Assembly: GCA_049296795.1 (NCBI GenBank)
Contig: JBAQTC010000036.1
Span: forward strand, 1-64,000
Direction: 5' to 3'
Length of the DNA: 64,000 bases
Origin: CAXNKH01 sp049296795
GTDB taxonomy: Bacteria > Pseudomonadota > Gammaproteobacteria > Burkholderiales > Burkholderiaceae_C
Numbering within the stretch: position 1 is the stretch's first letter; each line of letters opens with the position of its first letter. Positions 1 through 8,974 of the stretch are shown here, piece by piece. The notes below the pieces were generated by a model. It did no database searches. It was not told where the DNA came from and saw only the letters and a list, made by a program, of their open reading frames with translations. The position numbers and the translations under genes were made by a program.

Positions 1-650
1 GTCAAATTGTCGGCGCCGTAGGCCATCTGGTTGATGACTGCACCGAAGGAAGCACGCTGGGTGTTGACCAGGCCAAGAGCGGTATCTACTTGTGTGATAG
101 CCGCACTGGCCCCCGCCGAGGTGGCAAGAGTTGCAGCTGAACCAAACAGGACTGCACTGGTCATGGCTGTAGTTAATTCGGCTGTAACTGTCTGCGATGC
201 ATTGGCTCCGGCCTGGAAAGTAAATGACGCTGCTGCGGCCAACAGGCTTGTACCGTTCCATTTGGTTTCAGTACCAATTCGGGTAATCTGTGCACCCAGC
301 GCAGCAAACTCGACCTGCAAATATTCGCGCTGGGTCGAGGAGTAAGTTCCGTTGGTCGATTGCACCGCAAGCTCTCGCATGCGCTGCAGCATGTTGGAGA
401 CTTCCACCATGGCACCTTCAGCGGTTTGCAGCATGTTGATGCCGTCGTTGATGTTGCGCACGGCTTGGTTTAAACCCCGCACCTGGGCGGTCATGTTTTG
501 ACTAATCGCCAAACCGGCGGCATCGTCATTGGCGGCGTTGATGCGCAAGCCGGTGGAGAGCTGCTCCATTGCGGTATCCATGGCGCGCGCATTGGTTTTC
601 ATCGAATTTTGCGCATAAAGGGCACTGACATTGGTGTTGATGACTGGCAT
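1..650 (-). CDS. fliC: Flagellin, 3' end beyond left edge
   Basis: This gene encodes the filament subunit. About 216 codons are visible, starting at ATG 650. GGAG lies six bases upstream of the start. The N-terminus opens MPVINTNVSAL and carries the D0/D1 coiled-coil signature (QLSTGLRINAANDDAAGLAIS). The stretch near the window edge (LGLVNTQRASFGAVINQM) already belongs to the C-terminal D1/D0 domain. Only about 60 residues therefore separate the conserved ends, so this is a short flagellin without a large D2/D3 domain; I expect roughly 280 residues in total. It is probably transcribed alone from the sigma28 site at 722-748. FlaG and FliD lie just upstream on the same strand. Confidence 0.95.
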   Translation of the reverse strand, partial: MPVINTNVSALYAQNSMKTNARAMDTAMEQLSTGLRINAANDDAAGLAISQNMTAQVRGLNQAVRNINDGINMLQTAEGAMVEVSNMLQRMRELAVQSTNGTYSSTQREYLQVEFAALGAQITRIGTETKWNGTSLLAAAASFTFQAGANASQTVTAELTTAMTSAVLFGSAATLATSAGASAAITQVDTALGLVNTQRASFGAVINQMAYGADNL

Positions 651-721
651 GTTATTTCTCCAAAAAACGAAGGGTTGCTATAAATAAAGTTGAGAGAACA
701 AATAATCGGTTGACTCTCTAA

Positions 722-748
722 GCATCGGGTCCAAGGGGTAAAGCTTTA
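722..748 (-). promoter_or_regulatory. Sigma28 (FliA) promoter for fliC
   Basis: Read on the minus strand, TAAAGCTT is followed by exactly 11 bases and then CCCGATGC, close to the sigma28 consensus TAAAGTTT-N11-GCCGATAA. It lies about 70 bases before the fliC start. Confidence 0.7.
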
Positions 749-787
749 GAAATATCTTTGATTGCACTCGAAATAATTGAAAATCGG

Positions 788-1150
788 TTAAGCAATTTGG
801 TTGTACAAGATACCTTTGAGGTCATCAATCTTGTGCGCCATGCGCAGCACATCTTCGGTGGGGATCTGGCGCACGACTGCGCCGGTGTTGATGTCGGTGA
901 CTTTGATCACTGCCATGCTCTTGGAATCGTCAAATGAAAACCCCAGCCCCCGGTGGGTTGAAACCATTTGCTGATTGAGCAGACTGATCGCCGCTTTCAG
1001 GTTTTCATTGGCCTGCTTCCTGTCGAATTGAATGGCGACTGGCTTGGGCTGGGTCACTTTAGGTGCGTTGCTGGGCGGGACTGCATGCGCCACGGGTTTT
1101 TGCACCGGTAGGGGGCGTGCGTCGCCTCCGGGCGTGATTTCTAATGTCAT
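788..1150 (-). CDS. flaG: FlaG family protein
   Basis: A 120-residue protein. The N-terminal half is proline-rich and low in complexity. The C-terminal half (about residues 45-120) has the FlaG pattern, with a helix ending in LLNQQM followed by GLGFSFDDSKSMAVIKVTDINTGAVVRQIP. FlaG proteins influence filament length in several polar flagellates, but the biochemical role is poorly known. A strong AAGGAGG precedes the ATG at 1150. The gene sits between fliC and fliD, as is usual, and has its own sigma28 site at 1240-1266. Confidence 0.88.
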   Translation of the reverse strand: MTLEITPGGDARPLPVQKPVAHAVPPSNAPKVTQPKPVAIQFDRKQANENLKAAISLLNQQMVSTHRGLGFSFDDSKSMAVIKVTDINTGAVVRQIPTEDVLRMAHKIDDLKGILYNQIA

Positions 1151-1239
1151 ATTCTCTATCCCTCCTTAGAGTGAGCGTTTGAGCAACGCCAGACAACGGC
1201 CTGGCGACTGTCGGCCTGTCTCGAGTGCTACTTCAGTAC

Positions 1240-1266
1240 GAATCGGACGGACGACGCCAAACTTGA
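1240..1266 (-). promoter_or_regulatory. Sigma28 (FliA) promoter for flaG
   Basis: On the minus strand TCAAGTTT, 11 bases, TCCGATTC. The -35 box is identical to those before flgM and fliS. The predicted leader to the flaG ATG is about 80 bases and contains an inverted repeat at 1187-1206 (CGCCAG/CTGGCG). Confidence 0.65.
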
Positions 1267-1369
1267 GGATGGGTGGAAAAAATGCGGAAAAGCGGAGTGC
1301 TGCCCATGGCCCGACCTCGACGCTTTAGGCCAGGGGCGAATTCACACCTCACACCTGGACAGCTGGTAC

Positions 1370-2848
1370 TTAGTTGTTGGTGTACATCGCCATCAGGCCG
1401 GCAAAACTGCTGGTCAGTCCGGTCTGTGTGCTCTTGGTCTGGCCCACGATGCTGTCCATCGCGGCAAACTGCTTGGTATAGCGCGCCAGCAACCGACTCA
1501 TGCGGTCTTCCAGCGCCGTGAGGTCATCTCGGTACTTGGTGATGCGGGTGGTGGCGTTAGCACTTTCGGTGCTGAGTGTGCCACTGCTGCCCAACAAAGT
1601 GGTGAGCGCCTTGCTGGCGTCACCCGCCAGGCCCGAGGCACTGGGGTCGTAGCTGCTTTGATTTTCCTGGTTACCCGAGAGCAGCATCACCGTATTGCTG
1701 AAGTTGGAGGTTAGCGCCAGGTCGAGCGTCACGTTGTTGGTGATGAGTTTGCCGGTTTTATCGACTTCAATACCTATGTCGCGCAGTGCGCTCAGGGTGC
1801 CCGACGACGCCTTGGTTGATGAATCGCCCTGCACCATGGCACGGATCTGGTCACGGATGGTGCGAACACTGGAGTTGCCCACCAAGGTGGCGCCATAGGT
1901 TTCCAGGGTGGATTTGGAGTTGGTGACCTCATCGAGCAAGCTATTGGCATCGTTGTAGGCGCTCACCAATGCCAGCACTTTGGTCTTGGCGCCATTGGTG
2001 TCGTTGGCCAGATTGAGCGTCGCTGGACTTGCGGCATTGGTTGCCAGCAGATTCAAGGTCACTCCGGTGATGGCCTGCGACACCGTGTTACTGCTGCTGG
2101 TAATGGCGATGCCATCGACTGTGAGCGCGGCATTCGCTGCGGATTGCAGAGAAGTTGAAAAATTCAGGCCGGTGGCAGCGTCGTCAGGCGTGGCCGCATT
2201 GCTGGTGATCGTGAAGGCGTTGCTGGCACCGGAGGCGCCGGTCACGACGATCTTGTAGCCGCTACCGGTGTTGACCAATTGCGCACTCAAGCCCTTGCCC
2301 GCATTGTTGATCGCGGCCACCACTCCGGTTGGCGTTGCGGTGTTGATGGCAATGGTTTGTGCAGCGCCACTCACATTTGGAAAACCTGTACCCCCCAGGG
2401 TGAGCGTTGTCAGACTCGCAATCGCCGTGTCCGCCGTGGCGTAAGTCGGGGTTCCAGTGGTGCGTTGCGCGGCTGCCAGTTGGCTAATGAGCACGGTGTG
2501 GCTGCCGGTCTCGGCGCTGCTGCTGGCGCTTGCCGTGAAGCTGCTGGTCTGGCTGTTGTTGATTGAAATGCTCTTGAAATCGCTCTTGTCTTTCAGGTTG
2601 TTAAATGCAGTCTGCAGGTTGCTCAGCGCATACTTGACTGCCGAAAAGCCAGAGACCACGCCTTGGTTTTTGCTGATGTTCTTGTTGATCGCCGCCTCAC
2701 GCGGTGCTTTTTCCGCTGCAACCAGGCTGCTGGCCAGCGATTGGGTGTCAATGCCCGAGCCCGCACCGAGCTTGGTGACGACGGATGACTTGGCCTTTGC
2801 CGGGTCGGTGGCAGTGGTGCTGGCGGTGGTTGAGACGGACGTGACCAT
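1370..2848 (-). CDS. fliD: Flagellar filament cap FliD (HAP2)
   Basis: A 492-residue cap protein that folds exported flagellin into the growing filament tip. The N-terminal FliD domain shows GAGSGIDTQSLASSLVAAEKAP, and the C-terminal domain ends in a coiled coil of the type DRMSRLLARYTKQFAAMDSIV. The alanine/threonine/serine-rich middle is normal for the surface domains. The gene follows flgL by 64 bases, but a sigma28 site in that gap suggests separate late expression. The chaperone gene fliS is not next to fliD here; it lies at 45775, and no fliT was seen. Confidence 0.95.
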   Translation of the reverse strand: MVTSVSTTASTTATDPAKAKSSVVTKLGAGSGIDTQSLASSLVAAEKAPREAAINKNISKNQGVVSGFSAVKYALSNLQTAFNNLKDKSDFKSISINNSQTSSFTASASSSAETGSHTVLISQLAAAQRTTGTPTYATADTAIASLTTLTLGGTGFPNVSGAAQTIAINTATPTGVVAAINNAGKGLSAQLVNTGSGYKIVVTGASGASNAFTITSNAATPDDAATGLNFSTSLQSAANAALTVDGIAITSSSNTVSQAITGVTLNLLATNAASPATLNLANDTNGAKTKVLALVSAYNDANSLLDEVTNSKSTLETYGATLVGNSSVRTIRDQIRAMVQGDSSTKASSGTLSALRDIGIEVDKTGKLITNNVTLDLALTSNFSNTVMLLSGNQENQSSYDPSASGLAGDASKALTTLLGSSGTLSTESANATTRITKYRDDLTALEDRMSRLLARYTKQFAAMDSIVGQTKSTQTGLTSSFAGLMAMYTNN

Positions 2849-2878
2849 AGATCGGCTTTAAGGGGAGCTTAAGACAGG

Positions 2879-2905
2879 GTATCGAACCATCTGCTAATAA
2901 CTTGA
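2879..2905 (-). promoter_or_regulatory. Sigma28 (FliA) promoter for fliD
   Basis: Minus strand TCAAGTTA, 11 bases, TTCGATAC. It fits the local sigma28 pattern seen before flgM and fliS and lies wholly in the flgL-fliD gap, about 30 bases before the fliD ATG. Confidence 0.6.
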
Positions 2906-2912
2906 ATCCGGC

Positions 2913-3833
2913 TTATCGGATATAGCTAAACAGATTGAGCTGCGACACCTTGGCAAAACTACTCTGGGCCGCTTCCAAGGACAAAATCTGCTTTTGCAGC
3001 TGTGTGATGGCCGTGGCCATGTCGAGGTCTTCTAAATTGGAAAGCGCAGTTTTCAGGGTAATCCTGGTGTCATCGATCACCGCGCCTTGTTGCTCGATGA
3101 CCTTCATGTCGGTCCCCGCCTTGGCCTGAGCCAGCACAATACCCTGGTGCAGTGCATCGATTTCGGTCAGGCCGCGTTGCATGACGCTGCTGTTGGAGCT
3201 GTTCACGCCGGCAATCAGGTCATCGATGGCCTGAAAGAAACCGGTGCCGGTGGTTTCGCCATTGCTGGTGCGCACCACCCGGACAAATGCCGTGCTGCCC
3301 GGGCGATTGAGGGGCAGGGTGCGTTGGTCACCCACGGCCACCTGCATTTGGGTTTGGTCGCCTTGGTAACTGACAGCACCAGCCTGATCCGCGGCAAAAG
3401 CCGGGGTCTTGACCTTGCTGCCAGAAAACAGGTAACTGCCGGTGGTGTCGGTGCTGTTGGCCAAACTCAAGAGCTGGTCGCGCAGACCTTTCATCTCGGT
3501 GGCAATCGCCGCCCGGCTGGTTTGACCCTGGGTTGCGTTGCTGGCTTGGATGGTCAGTTCTTTGATCCGGATCAGCACGTCACTGGCGCTTGACAGGGTG
3601 GTGCTTTCGGAGTCCAAACGGGCCTGGAGGGTGCTCAGGATCTTGCTGTAGTTGTCGTTTCGGTCGATGATCGACTTCAGCCGGCTGATCGTTGCCGCCT
3701 GATCGGGCGCGTCGCTCGGGTTGAGCACCTGCTTTTGGGTGGCAATTTGGGCTTGCGACTTGGCTGTGTCGTTTTGCAACTGGCGCAGCTGGGCGCTGGC
3801 GCGGTCAAACAGGAGGCTGGTCGATATTTGCAT
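2913..3833 (-). CDS. flgL: Hook-filament junction protein FlgL (HAP3)
   Basis: A 306-residue junction protein joining FlgK to the filament. The N-terminus (MQISTSLLFDRASAQLRQLQ) and C-terminus (AQSSFAKVSQLNLFSYIR) are the typical flagellin-like terminal coils, and the length is usual. It begins 15 bases after flgK and is the last gene of the flgB-flgL operon. Confidence 0.94.
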   Translation of the reverse strand: MQISTSLLFDRASAQLRQLQNDTAKSQAQIATQKQVLNPSDAPDQAATISRLKSIIDRNDNYSKILSTLQARLDSESTTLSSASDVLIRIKELTIQASNATQGQTSRAAIATEMKGLRDQLLSLANSTDTTGSYLFSGSKVKTPAFAADQAGAVSYQGDQTQMQVAVGDQRTLPLNRPGSTAFVRVVRTSNGETTGTGFFQAIDDLIAGVNSSNSSVMQRGLTEIDALHQGIVLAQAKAGTDMKVIEQQGAVIDDTRITLKTALSNLEDLDMATAITQLQKQILSLEAAQSSFAKVSQLNLFSYIR

Positions 3834-3848
3834 GGCGGAACCTCGGGC

Positions 3849-6623
3849 TTAATGGATTTGCAGCACGCTATCGAACAGCTGGCTGGCGACTTGCAGTGTC
3901 TTGGCGGCGGCCTGGTAGGCCTGCTGGTAACGGATCAGGTCGGCGGCTTCCTGGTCCAGGCTGACGCCTGAGGTTTCATCGCGCGCCTTGACGGCCTGGT
4001 CGTGCACCACGGTGAGCGCTGTCTGGGCAATACTGGCTTGGCGCGCAATATTACCAATTTCGTTGACCTGGTCGATGTAGGCGTTGGTCAGGGTTTTGTT
4101 GCCCACTACCGTTTTGCTCTCGAGCGCGGCCATGGCCCGCATGTTGTCGTTGTTGCCCACGCCGTCCTGGTTGCCGTCGAGGCTAAAGACATCACCGGTC
4201 TGGGCTGGGCTGGTGAGGCTCAGGCGCAGCCCCTGGAAGCTGATGGCAGGGTCGAGCTTGGTGGCGTCGAAGTCGCGTTCGGCCAGCACGGTGTTGGTGT
4301 TGGTGTCGGTGATTTTGTAGCGGGTGGCGCTGGTGAATTCGACCTTCATCGGCTGGCTGCGCAGGGATTGTTTGGCATCGACCGCTTGGCCGGCGTAGCT
4401 GGCCGAGACACTGGCCAGGCCGGTACCGGTGACGAACACCAACAGATCGTCTTTAACCGCTCCATTGATGGTGGCCGCCGTGCGAAAGCCCAGTTTGGCC
4501 AAGTCCGACGGTGTCCCGGAGGCTCCAAAACCGAGCTGGAGCGGGGTGCGTACGTCAGCGCCGTTGCTGGCTTTCAAGGCCTGGGTCAGGCTGAGCTGGC
4601 CACGGTAAATGCCCGAGTTCAGGCCCAGGGCATTGAGGGTGCTGGAGCCTGCGATATTGGTCGCCGCAATGCTGATGTCCAACCCCTCGCTGCCGCTGCT
4701 GTTGCTCAGAATCAGCTCGCCATCGACCGTGCTGCGGGCCTGAACATTGGCACCTAGCGTGGCGTTGATGGCGGCGACCAACCCGTTCAGGTGCGTCACG
4801 CTGGCGGTGTCAACGCTGACCCCGTTGAGGACCAGGGGCATGCCGAACTTGAGCTCACTTTGGGTGATTCGAATTTCGTTGGAGGCGGTGGCGCTGACCC
4901 CGGTTTGGGTGTTTTTGGCATTGATCCAGGCCGCTACGGCTTGGGCTTGCAAGGTGGTTCCCGCCGCTGGGGCGGCCAGGGCGCCCAGGGCGATGCCGTT
5001 CAAGACCAGGGCGTCGGCTGCGATGCCGCTATTGCTGGCTTGCAGCCGGCCGCCAAGGAGCAGGGCCGGAAAAGCTTTAGTGCCTGAAATTTGGTCTTTG
5101 CTGTTGTAAATGGGTTGCAGCTGGACTGGGGCTTGAGCGCCATAGAACACGCTCATGTCTTTGTAGGCTTCGCTGCCCGAGCTATTGAGGTAGCTGGCGC
5201 TGTAACTGGCACCGGCAGCAAAACCGTTGTCGGTCGTCAGCAGCTGGCCCAGCAAGGCCGTGTTGCCGACCATCGATTGACCGATCAACTGCCGACCATC
5301 GCGGGTCAGCACCTGTAATTGCTGGCCTGGTTGCAGATTGTTCAGGACGATGCTGACGTCTTGCAGGCCGTTGGCAATGGTGGCGACCCCGCTCAGCGGC
5401 ACCGAGCTAGAGACATTGATGCCACGGGCGGCACTGGGGTGGTCGTTGTTGACCAGGGCGCTGGCCAGCGGGGCCGGGCCGGGCACGTTCGCTGGTGGGG
5501 CACTGTAGCTGATGCTGGCGCTGCTACCGCCAGCGTTGTTGGCGTCGGCGATGACCCGAAACTGGGCGGCGGTCGCGACCCGCAACGGGTCTTCAAAAGC
5601 CACTCGGACCGCGCTGGCGCTGTTGGCGGCAGCAGGATCGAGCTTGAACAAAGCTTGGCCGACCTGGCCATAGGCGTCGATACCTTCTTGTTGAATCGCG
5701 TTGCTTTCTTTGACAAAGACCTGGGCCAAAAAGTTCAGAGCGCTGCGGGTGCTGCCCAACACTTGCTCGCGAAACGTCATCAGGCCGGCCAGGGTGCCGC
5801 TGGTGATGCCGGTCAGCGAGGAGGGGTTGCCGTAGGGATCCAGCATCAACGCGGCTTTTTCCGGCGAAGCGGAATTGAAATTGGTGGCAATGCGCAGGGC
5901 GTTGTTGCCTTCGACCACCACATCCTGGCTGATGGTCGGGCCCAGGCTGACGGTCACGGTGCCGTTGGCACTGAAGCGGGTGTTGACGTGGACAAAGCCC
6001 GACAACTGTTTGAGCAAGAGGTCGCGCTGATCGAGCAGGTCGGGCGGTTGGGCCTGCTCGCTCTTTTGCTTGGTTAACTGGCTGTTGACCAGAGCCAGTT
6101 GCTCGGTCAAGGTGTTGATTTGGCCGACCGCACTGTCGAGCAGGTTCTGGGTTTCGTCCTGCACCAAGTCAAGCTGGGCCGAGAGTTGCGCAAAGCGGTC
6201 GGCAACACCCTGGGCATCGCGCACAAAACTGCTGCGCAAAACGGTCGATGAGGTGTCGGCCGAGAGTACTCGGGCCGATGAAAAAAACTGGTCAAAAGCG
6301 GTGTTCAGTCCCATGGTCTGACCGCCCATGATGTCAACCACTCGGTTGCTGTAGTTGACCATCGGCTCTTGGCTGGCCAAATCGCTGGTGCTGTTGCGCA
6401 GATTGGATTCAATGAACGCGTTGTACTGGCGCATGATGCGGTCAACCGCCACGCCCGAACCCAAAAATACCGAACCGGATGGGGTGACGGGCAGGGCGAT
6501 CAGCGCAACGTCCTGGCGTGAATAGCCGTCGGTTCCGACGTTGGCAATGTTGTTGCTGACGGTGGTCAGCGCCTTTTGGTAGGCGGTGACGGCGTTGGAG
6601 GCGATGCCGGCGATATCACTCAT
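3849..6623 (-). CDS. flgK: Hook-filament junction protein FlgK (HAP1), enlarged
   Basis: HAP1, the first junction zone distal to the hook. The start is the ATG at 6623, giving MSDIAGIASNAVTAYQKAL; the open frame upstream only overlaps flgJ. Motifs are SNNIANVGTDGYSRQDV near residue 30 and a C-terminal rod-type tail with VSLDQEAADLIRYQQAYQAAAK. At 924 residues it is much longer than the usual 450-650. The extra length lies in the middle (about residues 330-830) and is alanine/serine/asparagine-rich with beta-type patterns. The gene overlaps flgJ by eight bases. I see no frameshift, and the coding frame is continuous. Confidence 0.93.
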   Translation of the reverse strand: MSDIAGIASNAVTAYQKALTTVSNNIANVGTDGYSRQDVALIALPVTPSGSVFLGSGVAVDRIMRQYNAFIESNLRNSTSDLASQEPMVNYSNRVVDIMGGQTMGLNTAFDQFFSSARVLSADTSSTVLRSSFVRDAQGVADRFAQLSAQLDLVQDETQNLLDSAVGQINTLTEQLALVNSQLTKQKSEQAQPPDLLDQRDLLLKQLSGFVHVNTRFSANGTVTVSLGPTISQDVVVEGNNALRIATNFNSASPEKAALMLDPYGNPSSLTGITSGTLAGLMTFREQVLGSTRSALNFLAQVFVKESNAIQQEGIDAYGQVGQALFKLDPAAANSASAVRVAFEDPLRVATAAQFRVIADANNAGGSSASISYSAPPANVPGPAPLASALVNNDHPSAARGINVSSSVPLSGVATIANGLQDVSIVLNNLQPGQQLQVLTRDGRQLIGQSMVGNTALLGQLLTTDNGFAAGASYSASYLNSSGSEAYKDMSVFYGAQAPVQLQPIYNSKDQISGTKAFPALLLGGRLQASNSGIAADALVLNGIALGALAAPAAGTTLQAQAVAAWINAKNTQTGVSATASNEIRITQSELKFGMPLVLNGVSVDTASVTHLNGLVAAINATLGANVQARSTVDGELILSNSSGSEGLDISIAATNIAGSSTLNALGLNSGIYRGQLSLTQALKASNGADVRTPLQLGFGASGTPSDLAKLGFRTAATINGAVKDDLLVFVTGTGLASVSASYAGQAVDAKQSLRSQPMKVEFTSATRYKITDTNTNTVLAERDFDATKLDPAISFQGLRLSLTSPAQTGDVFSLDGNQDGVGNNDNMRAMAALESKTVVGNKTLTNAYIDQVNEIGNIARQASIAQTALTVVHDQAVKARDETSGVSLDQEAADLIRYQQAYQAAAKTLQVASQLFDSVLQIH

Positions 6624-7128
6624 GACGCAAGCCCTTGAGTGACATGGGGCCGGTGCTGCGCGGCAGTGGCATGGCCATCGGGTTGACAGACTGGAGTGAT
6701 CGGGCGCTGGCCGGTGCTGCTTGCAGCGCCATCGCAGCGCGCGCTTGCAGCAAGTCGGCCGTGGCTGGAACACCCGCTGCGTTGCTGCCTGGGGCTGCGG
6801 CTTCGGGCATGTGTTTGACCAGCAGGTCGGCCAGGCCCAAGGTGTTGCGCTTGGCCATGGCGAGGGAGACTTCCTTGTCGAACATGGCTTCGAACGTGTC
6901 TTTGCCAGAGGATTCGATCAGATCGCTTTTGATGCTGGCATCGCGCATGGACTTGAGCATCATTTGCAGGAACAAGGCTTCAAACTGTTGCGCCGCTTCA
7001 CGGGTGGCGGATTTTGCATCGGTGCGGGCTTGGCCTTTGAGTTTGCCCAGGCCGGCAAAATCCAGGTAACTGGCGCTCGTGGATGCCGCTGCGGCAGCCG
7101 GGGGCAAGGTGTTAGACAGGGAGTCCAT
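6616..7128 (-). CDS. flgJ: FlgJ rod-binding protein without muramidase domain
   Basis: Rod assembly or cap protein of 170 residues. The N-terminal rod-binding domain is clear (REAAQQFEALFLQMMLKSMRDA at about 44-65, then KDTFEAMFDKEVSLAMAKRN). In many gamma- and betaproteobacteria FlgJ continues into a glucosaminidase/muramidase domain and reaches about 300 residues. Here the protein ends after an alanine-rich tail, so peptidoglycan cutting must be done by another enzyme. The LysM/transglycosylase gene at 15830-16882 is the obvious candidate. It is co-transcribed between flgI and flgK. Confidence 0.9.
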   Translation of the reverse strand: MDSLSNTLPPAAAAASTSASYLDFAGLGKLKGQARTDAKSATREAAQQFEALFLQMMLKSMRDASIKSDLIESSGKDTFEAMFDKEVSLAMAKRNTLGLADLLVKHMPEAAAPGSNAAGVPATADLLQARAAMALQAAPASARSLQSVNPMAMPLPRSTGPMSLKGLRHE

Positions 7129-7144
7129 GCTGATAGCTAAAGGC

Positions 7145-8272
7145 TTAAATCACCAGCAATTCGGCGCGTAGGCTGCCGGAGCTTTTGAGGGCTTCGAGAA
7201 TCGCGATCAGGGCTGAGGTGGTGGCGCCCACCTGGTTCACGGCATCGACGATTTGGCGTAAATCCACCCCCGGCTGGAACAAGAACATGGGTTTATTGGG
7301 CTCGCTGACCTTGATCTCGGCGTTTTGCACAGCAGTCGTCGTCCCCCCCGAGAGCATGCCGGGTTGGGACACCTCATTGGTCACAGCCACCGAAACGGTG
7401 ATGCTGCCGTGGGTGACGGCTGCCGCGGAGACTCGGACGTTGCGGCTGATGACGACCGTGCCAGTGCGGGCATTGATCACGACCCGTGCTGCGGGTTCGC
7501 CGGGTTGGACGTCGATGTTTTCGATCAGACTGATGAAGCTGACACGTTGGCTGGGGTCCATCGGCGCACGCACCACGATCGACACCCCGTCGAGGGCGCT
7601 GGCCACTTGGTCACCAAATTTGGCGTTGATGGCCTGGATGATGCTGGTGGCGGTGGTGAAGTCGTTTTCACGCAAATTGAGCAGCACGTTGTCGGATTTG
7701 TCAAAAGAGTTCTCGACGAGTTTCTCCACCGTGGCGCCGCCGGGAATGCGCGAAGAGGTGGTGACGCCGGTGGAGACGCTGGAGCCCGCCGCCCCGGCAC
7801 TGACACTGGTGGAGGTCAAAGCGCCCTGGGCCAGGGCGTAAATTTCACCATCCACCCCACGCAAACTGGTCAGCAATAAATTCCCGCCGCGCAAGCTGCT
7901 GGCTTTGCCAATGGCCGAGACATTGATGTCGATGCGTTGGCCGGGTTTGGACATGCCGGGCAGGTCGGCAGTGATCATCACCGCTGCAACGTTTTTCAGG
8001 TCTATTTTGGCGGCACTGCTGGCGGCCTCGAAATCGGTCAACGGGTTTTCGGGGTTCACGCCCATGCGGTTGAGCAGGGTCTTCATGCTTTGGGTGGTGA
8101 ACGAGAGATCGGTGCCATCGCCCGTGCCTTGCAAACCCACCACCAAGCCATAACCGATCAGCTGGTTGCTGCGGTTGGCGGCGATGCTGGCCAGGTCTTT
8201 GATGCGGTCGGCCTGGGCGTTGGCGGACACCAGCAAGAGCAGCAGGGCCAGGGTTTTGAGGTAGTGGGTCAT
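7145..8272 (-). CDS. flgI: Flagellar P-ring protein FlgI
   Basis: Periplasmic P-ring subunit of 375 residues. It has a Sec signal peptide (hydrophobic core in residues 5-17, cleavage after ANAQA), then the FlgI opening DRIKDLASIAANRSNQLIGYGLVVGL and conserved blocks such as GTGDGTD and the C-terminal IAILEALKSSGSLRAELLVI. Length and motifs are standard. It sits 21 bases after flgH. Confidence 0.96.
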   Translation of the reverse strand: MTHYLKTLALLLLLVSANAQADRIKDLASIAANRSNQLIGYGLVVGLQGTGDGTDLSFTTQSMKTLLNRMGVNPENPLTDFEAASSAAKIDLKNVAAVMITADLPGMSKPGQRIDINVSAIGKASSLRGGNLLLTSLRGVDGEIYALAQGALTSTSVSAGAAGSSVSTGVTTSSRIPGGATVEKLVENSFDKSDNVLLNLRENDFTTATSIIQAINAKFGDQVASALDGVSIVVRAPMDPSQRVSFISLIENIDVQPGEPAARVVINARTGTVVISRNVRVSAAAVTHGSITVSVAVTNEVSQPGMLSGGTTTAVQNAEIKVSEPNKPMFLFQPGVDLRQIVDAVNQVGATTSALIAILEALKSSGSLRAELLVI

Positions 8273-8293
8273 GGCGGGTGCGCGGGTGTGGGC

Positions 8294-8962
8294 TTAGAAC
8301 GGCCAGATTTTGAGCAGGGCACTGGTGCCCCAACCGGTGCGGGTAGCAGCGGCCATATCGCCGGTGCCGCGGTAAGTGATTTGGGCATTGGCCAAACGCC
8401 GCGACTGGACGGTGTTGTTGGGCGCGATGTCGTCGGGCCGCACAATGCCGCCGACCTGGATGATCTCTGAGCCTTCGGTCAAGGCCAGTTGTTTCTCGCC
8501 GCGCAACACCAGGTTGCCGTTACTCATCACCTCAATCACCGAGACCGCGATCGAGCCGGTCAAACTGGCGGTTTGGTCGGCCGTTCCCACCCCTTCGTTC
8601 TTGATGGTGCTGCCCAGCATTTTGGCGTCACCTTGGAGCAGCCCACCTTTGAGGAAATTGGTCGAAAGCGCGGGAATATCGTTGCTGGCGGTTCGGCTGA
8701 CTTTGCCGTTTTGAGTGCGGGCGGCCTGGGTTGATTCGTTGAGCAAGACGGTGATCACATCGCCAATTTGAAAACTCTGGCCGCGGCCAAAAAAACGCTC
8801 GCTTTGACGGCCGTTGTAGATCGCACCGGTGGCCTCTCGGGGAGCGGCCAGTTCGACGGGGAAAACTGGCGTAAAGCCTTTGGAATGCGCCAATGGCTCG
8901 GGCGGCATCAACGTGCACGCGCTGCACGCCGCGGTCAACAAGGGGATCAGGAGGAGCTTCAT
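8294..8962 (-). CDS. flgH: Flagellar L-ring lipoprotein FlgH
   Basis: Outer-membrane L-ring subunit of 222 residues. The N-terminus is a lipoprotein signal with two cysteines, C13 (after LTAA) and C16; C13 is the likelier acylation site. The FlgH core includes FFGRGQSFQIGDVITVLLNE and GNLVLRGEKQLALTEGSEIIQVGGIVRP. It partners FlgI to form the LP bushing. FlgP and FlgT, encoded at 20500-22239, may build a further disk around it. Confidence 0.95.
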   Translation of the reverse strand: MKLLLIPLLTAACSACTLMPPEPLAHSKGFTPVFPVELAAPREATGAIYNGRQSERFFGRGQSFQIGDVITVLLNESTQAARTQNGKVSRTASNDIPALSTNFLKGGLLQGDAKMLGSTIKNEGVGTADQTASLTGSIAVSVIEVMSNGNLVLRGEKQLALTEGSEIIQVGGIVRPDDIAPNNTVQSRRLANAQITYRGTGDMAAATRTGWGTSALLKIWPF

Positions 8963-8974
8963 GAAACGAACTCC

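Noticed and set aside
1187..1206. Inverted repeat CGCCAG/CTGGCG considered as a terminator after fliD
   Set aside because: No T-run follows on the coding strand, and it lies in the flaG leader; a role in the leader is possible but unsupported.
5319..6077. A 252-codon rightward frame within flgK, and a similar one at 4002-4757
   Set aside because: Both are shadows of the FlgK coding frame, with glycine/valine-rich artificial composition.
3849..6773. Upstream extension of flgK by 50 codons
   Set aside because: The extension is the out-of-frame reading of flgJ; the conserved FlgK N-terminus starts at ATG 6623.
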